DNA from: Diospyros lotus
Lineage: Eukaryota > Streptophyta > Magnoliopsida > Ericales > Ebenaceae
Direction of reading: 5' to 3'
Assembly: GCF_014633365.1 (NCBI RefSeq)
Contig: NC_068352.1
Span: 34,009,310-34,073,309, forward strand
Length of the DNA: 64,000 nt
Program-made: the position numbers and the translations under genes
In this document: piece after piece, positions 37,201 to 49,200 of the stretch
Position numbering within the stretch: position 1 is the stretch's first letter
How the letters are laid out: each line of letters starts with the position of its first letter
The notes under the pieces: generated by a model
Database searches by the model: none
What the model was told of the DNA's origin: nothing
Seen by the model: only the letters and a program-made list of their open reading frames with translations

Positions 37201-40200
37201 AATAAGGTTGGAGTGGTTCTTATTGAAGATAAGATGTGTGAGACAATATTAAGATTGTTTGGTTATGTGAGAAGAAGTCCAATATAGGCTTTTGTGAGAA
37301 GTGTGGATGGAATTAAATAAGTTTTTAGCAAAAGAGAAAGAAAGACCAAGGAAATTTGGTGGGAGATTCTTAGGTTATAGATGATATGCCATGGATAAAA
37401 AAAAATTGGTGAGCTAGAATTTGTCTAGCTGATTCTACCTAGTGGATTTAATGCTTGCTATGTTGTTTGTTTTATTGCTATCTCTGTGTGGTCTCATCTG
37501 AATTTTGTTTCTCATACTTTATTTGTAACTTACTCATTCTGACTTGAGCCCTACTTACCCAAGTTTGCTAAAATCCTTGCATATTGTTAATAAACTTAGT
37601 ACATTTGTATTTTTCTCACGTCTTATAGGATTTTTCATTCTCTAATGATGTTTGAATGATTGAAATTAAACACCTCAATTTGCAGCTATTGTTCAAGCTG
37701 AGTCGTCCCTTTGAAGTTGCATCCAGGGGCTATTCATTTATCATCAGCTTTTCTAAGTCACTGGGACAGCGTGAGGTGTTTGATGTTTTTTTTTTTTTTT
37801 TTTACTTACAGCAGTAATACTTATTTTTTAGCTTCTGTTAATTTTATTTATTCTGACCTATCTTCTTTTTCTTGTTCTTGCAGAGTATGTTACCCTTCTG
37901 TATGCGTGAAGTTTGGGTAATAACTGCTTGTTTGGCTTTAATCAATGGAACTGCCTCTCATTATAGTGATGGACAAGTGACACCTGATATAGAAAAGGAG
38001 TTTTACCGCCTACAGGGTGATCTTTATTCTCTTTGTCGGGTTAAGGTAAAGTTTCTTTGCCCAAGAACTGACTTTCGAAATTTCATGCTCCATACTTTTC
38101 CGTAATATCTTATATCTTGTGAAAACTGCAAAACTTGCTCACTGGACCAAATATTTCTGCATAAGCCTGATGCTATGTTTCGTGCTTTTTCCATGCTTTT
38201 CTTCACTTATTCTTTTTATAAGTTTAATGCTGTGAATTGGTACATATTGAAGTGTACTCTCTTATGTGTCAGTTCATGAGGCTTGCATATTTAATTGGTT
38301 ATGGATCTGACATTGAAAGAAGTCCTGTCAACAGGTACAAACTTAACTGGTTTGCATAAGAACTCTATTTGAGTCTTTCTTTGATTTGGGTTTCTGGCTT
38401 GGTCATGCTTTTGAAAGTAAGAATGTCAGCATTACCATTGAGTTCCTCTCATGTTGCTATGGTCTCTTAATTTCATATTTGTGTGCTAAACATTTGTCTG
38501 TCTGTTCAGTGCTTCTCTCAGCATGCTACCTTGGCCTAAGCCAGCAGTTTGGCCTTTAGTTCCACCTGGTGCTTCGTCTGAGGTTCTTGCTAAAGAAAAG
38601 GTGAGCTTTTTTATTTTTTAATATAGATATTTGACTAATAAAAATTCTGACAATGATGACAAATATAAACTAAACAAACAGATATTGTAGTTAATGATCC
38701 ATTAGGGATACTGATTTTTTGCATGTGCATGAATTGAACTTGGATAAAGTTAATTACATCGCCTCACCTGTATTATAGCCCCAATAACATCCTCACTAAG
38801 TGGCGCATTTTGGTTCTTGGGCTTATATGGCTCAAAAATAGGGTAGCTTTGATAAAATGTTTTAAAGAATATGCTATATTTTGAATGGGCACTTCTTCTG
38901 GGACTTGTCCTTCCTCGCCTCAGTTAACATGTCAACCATGCAATAGTATTTCTTTCTTTTTTTCTCTCAGAGCCGTGCGATACCATGTGGTAGTATTACT
39001 CCTAAGATAATGTTGTTTTATGTGTTCCTTGAATTCATGCAGATGATTCTTCAAGCAACACCGAGGGTTAAGCACTTTGGAATTCAGAGGAAGCCATTAC
39101 CTCTAGAACCATCTGTACTTTTACGGGAAGCTAATCGCCGAAGGGCTTCTCTTTCTGCTGGGAATGTGTTTGAATTATTTGATGGTCTCCCAATTACTGA
39201 TGGGTAATTGGAGTTACTATAACGCTATACACTATTTGAAGAGATGCAATTTCTGTTTTAGGGGAATACAAGTCAGTGTGGTCCAGTGTTTGATAGACCT
39301 ACCTTAATTTCGTTTGATCATTTTTGATAACCCTTTTCGTTTTGCAATTTATTCAAGAAGTCATTACCTTCAGATCCTTCGAACTTTTATTTATTTTTTT
39401 TGAGTCCTTATCCAATTGTTATGTCCTGGCAGATCAGGTTCAGATGTACCTCCTAGGATGTCCCCGTCGGCAAATATGCATAAAGTTTCTATGTCAAGAA
39501 CTAATTCTTCGCCAGGAAACTTTGAGAGCTCCATTGATCGACCTATGAGACTTGCTGAGATCTATGTTGCTGCTGAGCATGCCCTGAAGAGTACAATTTC
39601 TGATCCTGATATTTGGAAGTCACTATCATCTGTAGAGGAGTTTGAGGTACAATTTATACTTAGTCAAGACAGGAGTATTTTGTTTGCAGTTTCTATCCTT
39701 GCAAGATACCTTTCGTAACACATTCTCATACTTTGTTACCTCTATATGTTTTAGCTTATTTGTTTCTGATTATGTCCAGATACTTCTATATTCAAATAAT
39801 ATGCTTGTTAACCATATGAATTGTAGTTGGATTCTTTCGCTTTAGTTCTATTAAAAGCATTGCATCAGAACATTTGGATTAGTGGCTGCAAAGGTTCTTG
39901 TTTATTCTTACTCACCATTTTAGTTTATGAGAAAGTGTGAATCTCTTAGAGCTTTCTCAGCTTTTAATGATTCTTAAATGCAATACCTGCTACAATGTAT
40001 AAATACTCGGGGTGGTGTGCACATGCGTGTGAGAATTTTGTGTGGAATAGGGTGGTGTGGACATGTGATGCATGTCAGAATTTTGTGTAGAAATTAAGGT
40101 CTAATAACTCCAATAGTTATTTTAAGCGGGAAGTTTGAAAACTAGGTATTTGTTCCTATTTTTTATCCTTACAAGTAATTTTAACCACATTTATTTACAT

Positions 40201-43200
40201 AATAAAATTTAATATTTTGATTGATATTTTCAGTATAATAAAAATCTGATGGGTTTTCACCCTTGGACATGACCTTGCCTTGCAATAACGTTGTGGATGT
40301 TGACAGTTGATCCTGTTCACCTTTGTGTTTGATTGGGCATGTGTAATATGGATACTTTGTCTGTCAGAACAAATATCTAGAGCTATCAAGGGGTGCCGCT
40401 GAAAATTATCATCGTTCTTGGTGGAGAAGGCATGGAGTTGTCCTTGATGGTGAAATAGCAGCTGTCTTCCATAAGCATGGGAATTTTGATCTTGCTGCAA
40501 AGTCGTATGAGAAGGTTTGTGCTCTCTATGCTGGCGAAGGATGGCAAGATTTGTTAGCCGAAGTCCTTCCCAATTTAGCAGAATGTCAAAAAATACTGAA
40601 TGATCAAGCTGGCTATTTATCATCTTGTGTGAGACTGCTGTCACTGGATAAAGGTCTATTCTCAACCAAGGAACGTCAAGCTTTTCAGTCAGAACTTGTC
40701 TTTCTTGCACATAGTGAAATGAAGCACCCTGTGCCCCTAGATGTGTCATCATTGATAACATTTTCTGGCAATCCTGGGCCACCATTGGAGCTGTGTGATG
40801 GGGATCCTGGTACCCTATCTGTTACCCTCTGGAGTGGCTTTCCTGATGAAATAACTCTTGAATCACTTAGTCTCACCCTGATGGCTACAAATAATGCAGA
40901 TGACGGTGTCAAGGTACAATTTCTAAGTGACAATTTTATTTGCTTTCGAGTCAGCTGTGCTTAATCAGATGCATTTGATAGCATTCCTAATATTTGATTA
41001 TCCATTCTGATTTTTAGGCAATAAGGAGCTCTGCAGCTACCATACTAATGCCTGGCAGAAATTCTATCACTCTTTCTCTACCTCCACAAAAACCAGGTTC
41101 CTATGTCTTGGGGGTTCTTACTGGGCAGATTGGTCATTTGAGATTTAGATCTCATAGTTTTTCAAAAGGTGGACCTGCAGATAGTGATGATTTTATGAGT
41201 TATGAGAAGCCTACTAGGCCTATCTTAAAGGTATTGTTGCTATTAGTTGATGGAAAGTCAAAATAGATTGAAGTAATGTTTGTGAAGACAAAATCAATGA
41301 GTATGAGGATTACTAGTCTTCTTTCATATTTCTGTTATTTTATAGTCTAGTTTGTGATTATGGACTGTGTGGCTTATTTATCTAACCATCTAATGGTGCA
41401 TTTCCATTTATAGGTCTTCAAACCAAGGTCTCTGGTTGATCTTGCTCCGGCTGTTTCATCTGCTTTGCTAATTAATGAACCTCAATGGTTTGGAATAATT
41501 ATTAAGCCAATTAAGTACTCCCTTAAGGGTGCTGTCTTAAATATTGACACTGGTCCTGGTTTGAAGATTGAGGAATGTCATGCCATTGAAATGGAAAGAT
41601 ATGCTGACATATCGCAAAATCGAGCTGACGTAGTGTACTCAGATGATGCTAGAAAAACTGATTTTACTGTTACTGAAGAGTTTAAACAATTAACTCTTCA
41701 GGATGGAAGAATTGAGTTGCCAGAATGGGCAAGTGGTATAAATTCTGTCCTATGGATTCCGGTACGTGCTATTAGTGATAGTCTTGCTCGAGGAACAAAC
41801 ACAGGTTAAACAATGCTACATACTTCTGTTGGTTTCCATATGCTTCTGAAGTTTTTGTCATGTTCAAATGTTAAAACAAACATGCTGTGTTTCTTAAATG
41901 GGCAGCTATTCCCCTACAACAGAGTCTTGTGGATGGGTTGAGGACAATAGCTTTGAAACTTGAGTTTGGAATATCACACAATCAATCATTCGAGAGGTAG
42001 TTATTTTCTTTGAGATCTTGATGGAGCTTTTGTTAGATTAGGGTTTCGAACCAATGTTCATCTGAAGTGCTTGGAACTGATTGACAGGACGGTAGCTGTG
42101 CATTTCACCGACCCCTTCCATGTGACTACACGTGTAGCAGACAAATGCAATGATGGTACTTTACTATTGCAGGTATTATGTCCCATTTTGCATATCTCAT
42201 CTTAAAAGATGCCAAGCTAATATTGTGGCTGTATAACTTTCTCTTGAAGAGGGAAGGGGAGGTTGCATATTAGGCTGGAGTGCTGGGCTTGCCAAAAATA
42301 GGCATGGCTAGCTTGTACTGGGTCATTATGCATTGTTGTTTGACCTGAATGCATTTGTGCTGCTCTAGATTATTTGAAGTAAGCACACCCATATCTCATT
42401 TGATTTGTAAACTTATTATATTGCCATCCTGCCTCCAGGTGATACTCCACTCTCAAGTGAAGGCCTCATTGACCATCTATGATGCTTGGTTGGAACTTCA
42501 AGATGGATTTGCTCATACTGGACAAGGTGATGGAAGACCCACTTCTAGCTTCTTTCCACTCGTTGTCTCCCCTACATTCAAAGCAGGAATGATGTTTAGT
42601 ATATGCTTGGCAACTCCAATGGCTGAAGGTAACCTATTTCTTTTCTTCTGTGGTATTGGTTATCAGTTAGCAACTTAGCAACCTAGGTACAGATACCGAC
42701 AGTATTGACATTGACAAGGGCGTTGAATGCCCTAACTCTTGAAAACTAATCCATTGTATATGTGCATGCATTTGCAAGCTTAATCAAATCCTCTTTGATA
42801 TGAATATACCTAAAGTTTTATGTGCTAATCTATAATGATGGAATTTTTTTTGTGGACCCTACAAAGCTAGCCCTTAAGTAGCTCTCTCTCTCTCTCTCTG
42901 GGTTCTTGCCTTGAGCTCACTGAAATTTTCTGGTGCCTTGTTTCTAATATCCTAAACAAGGCAATTGGGTTTCCCTCAGTTCATGTAGCAGGGTTAGTCA
43001 TCCCTTTCCTCTTCCATGTCTGGTTTCTGCCGTCATTCTGATAACATGTGAAGATACATGGTCATTCTGCAGTCATTGAACAAGAAATCCTGCATGCAGC
43101 TCCAATATGAGCATGAGTTCTTGGTCAATTATAGCATGTGAAATATTATTACTTGGAAAGTACCCAAGCCTTGATGAGACAATTCATTCAGATATATTAA

Positions 43201-46200
43201 ATCCTCATGTAAAAGTAAAGCGTTCAAAGTTGAACAATTTAATTTCGTCCTCTTCCAACTCTGCATTAATCAAAGAATTCCTGGTTTAATCTAAGAAACA
43301 AAGTATGATTTGTTTTTTGTCCGTAGATGATTGCTCTTTCAGTTTATTTTCATCTTCCACCATATCTTCTCCCCCTGGAAACTGAAAGCCCTGTGGGCCC
43401 AAAGTTCTGTCTTGTAAACAGGCTATGGATGACACTAAGAATTACTCGTTCCTTACTCTAATTTTTTTCCCAGCAATGAAATTCTGACTTCGAAAGGGAG
43501 TAAGGATTAAATATATTTCCACTCAAATGATTAGAGTATTAATTTCCCAGTCCATCTCTATATTTTGCATTGTCAAATGCTTTCTTTTTATCCAAAAAAG
43601 TTGATATTGCAACCAGTGGTGGAGCCAGAAATTTTAGGTAGCGTGGGCAAAAATTAAACCCTAAACTCTAAATTCGGTCTAAAATTAAATAATATAAAAA
43701 ATTAAAAATAATATAATATTAAAATATATATATCAATAAATAATACAATCGACGTATTTTTATATTTTAATAACGTCACATAATAATATCATTATTAATT
43801 TTATTAAATATCTATTTTTTAATATACATAACTAAGTTGTTGTTCAATCATTAATCTCCAATTTGATTGCGCAATCGAGTCTTGATAAACTTCATGACAG
43901 ACTATCATTCAATTGTTGATCTCCAGTTCAATTACGTAGTCGAATCTTGACAAACTTTATGATAGAAAATATGTTTTCTGCCATATTTTCAAATATGTAA
44001 TTGATAAATTTGTAACAAAAAATAAAAAAAATTAATCCCTTTAACATACACAAAAGAAAAGTGGGTCAAATTTTCATATATCTTATTTTTAATTTTCGGC
44101 CAATACTAAAAAAAACCACTTGCAGTCGCCACCAACTATCATGACCAATGGTTTTTGACATTCAAAGGCAATCACTCGACACTCTTATTCCTATCGACCA
44201 ACATACACAAAAAACCAATCAAATCTAACGGCCAAATTTCATAAATCTAAGTTTAAACTTTTGGCCAAACTCAATGAGCGTAAATGCACTGGGAATTGCC
44301 ACCAACCATCGTGACCGGTGGTTTTTGGCAATAAGAGTCAATCACCCGACACCCTTATCTTCATCGACTAATATATCCAAAATTTAGATTTTTTTAAAAA
44401 TTCAGGGTGGGCATTTAGAAAAAAAAAATTAAAAAATACTAAATTATTATATATAATATTTTTTTTTAAAAATCCAGGGTGGGCAGTTGCCTACCCTTGG
44501 CTGCATGTGGCTCCGCCACTGATTGCAACAGTGTAATATGTGTTCCTTGATTTCTGAATTGGACAACTATATTGGGACATACAAATAGGTTGGTGCACGA
44601 AAGGGATAGAGTGTTTGCATTAATTTACATTACTGGTGTTTTTTGTTCTTGTAAAATTAAATAATGTATGCGTATTTCACAAATGAGGTGTACAAAGATT
44701 TATATACATGCATCCTATTATAATATAAGGAAACAATATATTCTAAGATATATACTGTTATTTGAGTTTTGCATTTGAGTTGCTGAATAATCTAGAAGAT
44801 CTCGGTCATGTTAGATTATTTTTTGGCAGTAGCAAATTAGGAATAAAAGTCTAATTTGCATGTATTTAAGTGAGGGGTAGATAGGGTATTTTATTCCGGG
44901 TTCTCTCTCTCTTGTAACTACCACCTCTTATGTCTATAAATAGGAGGCGATAGTGAGTCTGTCGAATGACTGGAAATCTGATCATTCTCATTGAGTCAGT
45001 GCTGTACTGTTAAGAGGAAAGTTTGAGGGAAAGCTTTGTAATTTGCCGTGAGGGTTCTCGAGTGTATCAATGAGGGTTGTGGGGATGTGCAAGTGATTGA
45101 TTGTACTATTCTTCATGAAGATTATAGTGGATTGCTCTCTTTAAAGGCTGGATATAGGACTGATGTAAATCAGTTCAAACCAGGATACTCCTCGGTGTTC
45201 TTGTTTGGTTTGATTGCTTTAACTTTGTCTTTTGTCAATACCTTTAATTTATGTTTATTATTTTCGGTTGACTCTTTTAAATCTGTTCCTAAGATCGAAT
45301 CCGTGAGTGTGTGAGAGCAAGTGTGATAGAATTTTTGTCCAAGAAAATAGTTCCAGCGACCCTAGATATAACATATACAAAATATATCCAAATCATCTAA
45401 GTAGTTATGGTTGCTTAATATGAAGATTATAATAAAATCATAATCCTCCTAACACACCCCCTTGAGCTAGAGTATAAATGTTGATCATGCTAAGCTTGGT
45501 GCATATGTAGCTCAAATGAGTGCCTTTGAGGGACTTAGTGAACAAATCAACCAACTAATCATTAGAACCCACAAATGCTGTGACAATATTTCCAAAAAGC
45601 AACTTCTCCCTAACAAAATTACAGCCAATCTCAATATGTTTGGTTCTCTCATGGAACACAATATTAGAAGCTATATGCATTGCAGCCTAATTGTCACAAA
45701 TGAACTTCATAGACTTGATCTGAATGACTCTTAACTCCTCAATCATCTCAACCACATCAACTTGCATGTTGTTATGGACATTGCCCTATATTTAGCCTCT
45801 GCATTGCACTGGCCAACAACACTTTATTTCTTACTTTTTTTAGTAGACTAAGTTGTCACCAACAAATACACAATTTCGACATGTGGACCGCCTATCACTA
45901 AGAGCTGTTGAATATCCCACAATTTGATCTTATCACACTCCCATCAAATGAAATATCTGGATGGGTTACTATGAGGTAGTTAAGTTTGCCACCCAACAAC
46001 CATTTGATTTAAAAGCATAAGTTGGTAGATAAAGGGTGAACTTTATTTTTTGTATTATTATTTTTACTCTCAATAGGCCCTGTCATGTCTAGCCATGCTT
46101 CATTGTATAACTAATCCATACACGTGCAACTATTTAATTATTGGGTTAGTAGTGAGGTTGAAATCAGGACTTTTGCCTGCTTTGGTACCATTGAACTGTC

Positions 46201-49200
46201 ACCATTTTATCTAAAACTTTAAGTTGTTAGATAGAGAGGTAACTTTATTTTTTATATTATCATTTTTATTCTCAACATGTCCCCTCAATTGTGGCCAAGT
46301 TTCACTGCCTAACTAGTCCAAACATGTGTACTATTTAAATATTGGGCTACTGATCAGGTTTGAAGTCATGATTTTTGCCTACTTTGATACCATTTAAAAT
46401 TAATAATGTATATCTGTGATTTCACAAATGAGGTGTACAACTGGACAAGGAGTTATATACTTGCATCCTATTCTAATATAAGGAAACAATGTATTCTGAA
46501 GATACATACAAATCATCTATCTATAGTTACTTAATATGAACTATGAAGATCATAATCCTCTTAGCAGTGGTTATCTGTAAAAAGAATTATTGTAATACAG
46601 CTATGTGCCCATACTGTTTCACACCCATTTCTTGGGATACGTTCCCTTGCGGGCGCCCCTCCACTGATGCCCCTTTCTTTGTAGAGAGGAGGTACACCCC
46701 AGCACACCCGAGCACACGGCCGTGGGGGGATTCAAACCCGGACTTCCAGGCTATCCCACCCCCAGCGGAAACTGCTCGAGCGCCCCTGGGGGGCACACCC
46801 ATTTCTTAGTCTAAGACTTCCTGAATTAAAACATGTGTTTCCTTTCTCATATGATGACTTATCTAGCTGGTGCATCCTATGTCACGACTGACTTCTAGTG
46901 CATTAAGACAACCACTAGATATTCAACTTTCCCGAAGGCATGGCAGCATTCCTTTCCTTATGAGGATTTGAACTGATATGCTTCACAGAAACCAAGTAAA
47001 ATTGTTATTTTAGATTTTGTTTTAAAGGCTCTCTTCTCTTGGTTGTACAGATGAAGCCAAGGTATTGCATCCGGATAGTATTTTACATATCAAATATGGA
47101 ATTGCTGGTGATAGAATTCTTGGAGCTCACAACCCTGTCGTCCTAGAACCCAAGGAGTCTGGAGATGCTCCACAGCATCTTATATTCAGGAGTGCTCTTG
47201 CTTTACAGCAGCCTGTCTTGGACCCTTGTTTGGCAGTTGGTTTTCTTCCTCTTCCTTCAAATGGTCTTAGAGTTGGGCAGCTTGTTACCATGCAGTGGAG
47301 AGTTGAAAGGTTAAAGGATTCTGATGAGAATGTGCTTTCTGAGAAGAATGCAAGCCATGAGGTGCATTTTCTTTTTGTTTTTACTTGAAGTAAGATTAGA
47401 ATGGTGGATTTCTCAAAGTACAAATGACATATCTTCATATGATGCCACTGAACTTGCCTTTGTCAACATTGCAGGTTTGCTGCCATTTTTGTTGTAATGG
47501 CTGATGTTCCTTCTTGTTCATATCTTTTTATTTTTGTTTGGTTTGGGAAAAAACAATAGGGAAGACAGAATGACCACTAACACAAATCAAAGATAAATGA
47601 TAAGAAAAATAAGAAAGATAGAAAGATGATTCAAGAGGCCTTCTAGATTGAAACCACCAACTTAATTAATTGGGTGCCATTATTGCCAACAACTACAGTT
47701 CTTGGATTTTGGACCTGTCATATCTTTAAAGAGGATTAGATCAGATCTTTTTTATTTTTTTTATATTTAAGTACTAATGGACCAATGAGAGTAAAGAAGT
47801 TAGTGCAAAATCATAAGCTCAGTATTGGCTCATAGAATGTTGGAATATTGCAGAAATCTATGGAGGTGATGATTAGGAAATGAATCAAAGTTATTTGCCT
47901 CCAAAATTGAGATGGTTTGTTGACAAAGTTAAAATGGTTGCAAAGTCAGAATTTTAATTTCAAGGCAGGCCTATCTGAGAAATGGAGAGGAAATTATTGT
48001 GAAAGAATTTGAAGGATGATGCAGTGAATGTGAAGAGGTTGAGAGTTGAGATTTTTGCAGTTAGTTGTTCTAGAACAAGATTGTTGTAAGGAGTGCCTAA
48101 ATGAGAGGAGAGACCCTTATATGAAGTGACTTGAATGGTCATATAGGCAGAGAAGTGAATGTGTATAGAGGTGTGCATAGAGGTCATTGCTTTGGAGAGA
48201 GAAATACAACAATCACACAAGTATTAATCCTACTATTGTGGAATTAGTTACATGACTTTTAAGTTTCCAACAATCTTTATTAATAGCCGTGTTTTCTTTA
48301 AGCCATTATTTTGGAAAAAAGAAATAATGAAGGAAAAGTTATTAGATTTGAAATAATGAAGGAAAAGTTATTAGATTTGAAATAATGAAGGAAAAGTTAT
48401 TAGATTTGTCATGACATATGTCCTCATTACATAGGGTGAGCTTTGGTAGCAACGGTAAGGTTGATCATTTTTGACTAGAATGTCAGGGGGGTTCAAGTTG
48501 TAGAAATAACCTCTCTACAATCTAAGAGTAAGATTGGGTACAAAAATGACTTTTCTCTAACCTTATCAAATGGAGAGCCTCATGCAATTGGGATACCCTT
48601 TATATGATTTTATCATAGCTAAATATTATTTTTAATGATTAAGATAAAAATAACTTATTGACTATCGAAATCAATTTCTTTTTTTATGTGGCAAAATTAT
48701 AGCTTATGTTATAAGGAATGTTAGTTTATTATACTAGGAAAGTGTCTAACTAGGCATGGACTTATAGTTCTTCACATGGATATTAGAAGATGGAGGAAGG
48801 AGGATGATAGAAGTAAGGCCCAATAATCAAATGGTTGGATTTAAAAAGAAATAACTAAGTTTTTTTCAAGAAATTTATGTGGCAAAAGAGATTGGATTGT
48901 GGAATATGTGGCAAACCCAAGGTGAAATGAGATAGCTACTATTACCCAAAATATGCCAAGATTGTTTTAGGAGAGTCGGAGGGAAACGTCTCAAACCAAA
49001 AGGAGTTAAGTGTCAGATCTCCAATCTGACACTGAATTCTCACCAATCTGATGATGATCTGAGAGGGTTTCAGGGAAAGAATTAAGAGAAACAGAGAGGA
49101 AATGGAGAAGGAGAGGGAGGGAGAGAGAGAGAATTTGTAAGGCAGGTAGGATCAGTTCATTTTATACTGATTCCCACCCTTCAATCCTGCCAAAACCAAA

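Larger units (their letters stand above)
44650..46566 (-). mobile_element. Decayed Ty1/copia element with short LTRs
   Basis: Direct repeats at 44,650-45,456 (about 184 bp once an inserted solo LTR is subtracted) and 46,393-46,566 (174 bp) share ACAAATGAGGTGTACAA and CCTATT(A/C)TAATATAAGG. On the minus strand TGGTATCAAAG next to the right LTR is a primer-binding site, and GGGGGTG next to the left LTR a polypurine tract. The interior, only about 940 bp, holds an RNase H relic. Confidence 0.8.

Noticed and set aside
46543..46809. Open frames on both strands in the GC-rich block of intron 18
   Set aside because: They fall within the SINE and its duplications; the frames reflect GC content.
48321..48407. 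CRISPR-like direct repeats
   Set aside because: The three 29-bp units are adjacent with no spacers, and the host is a plant nucleus; this is a tandem repeat.
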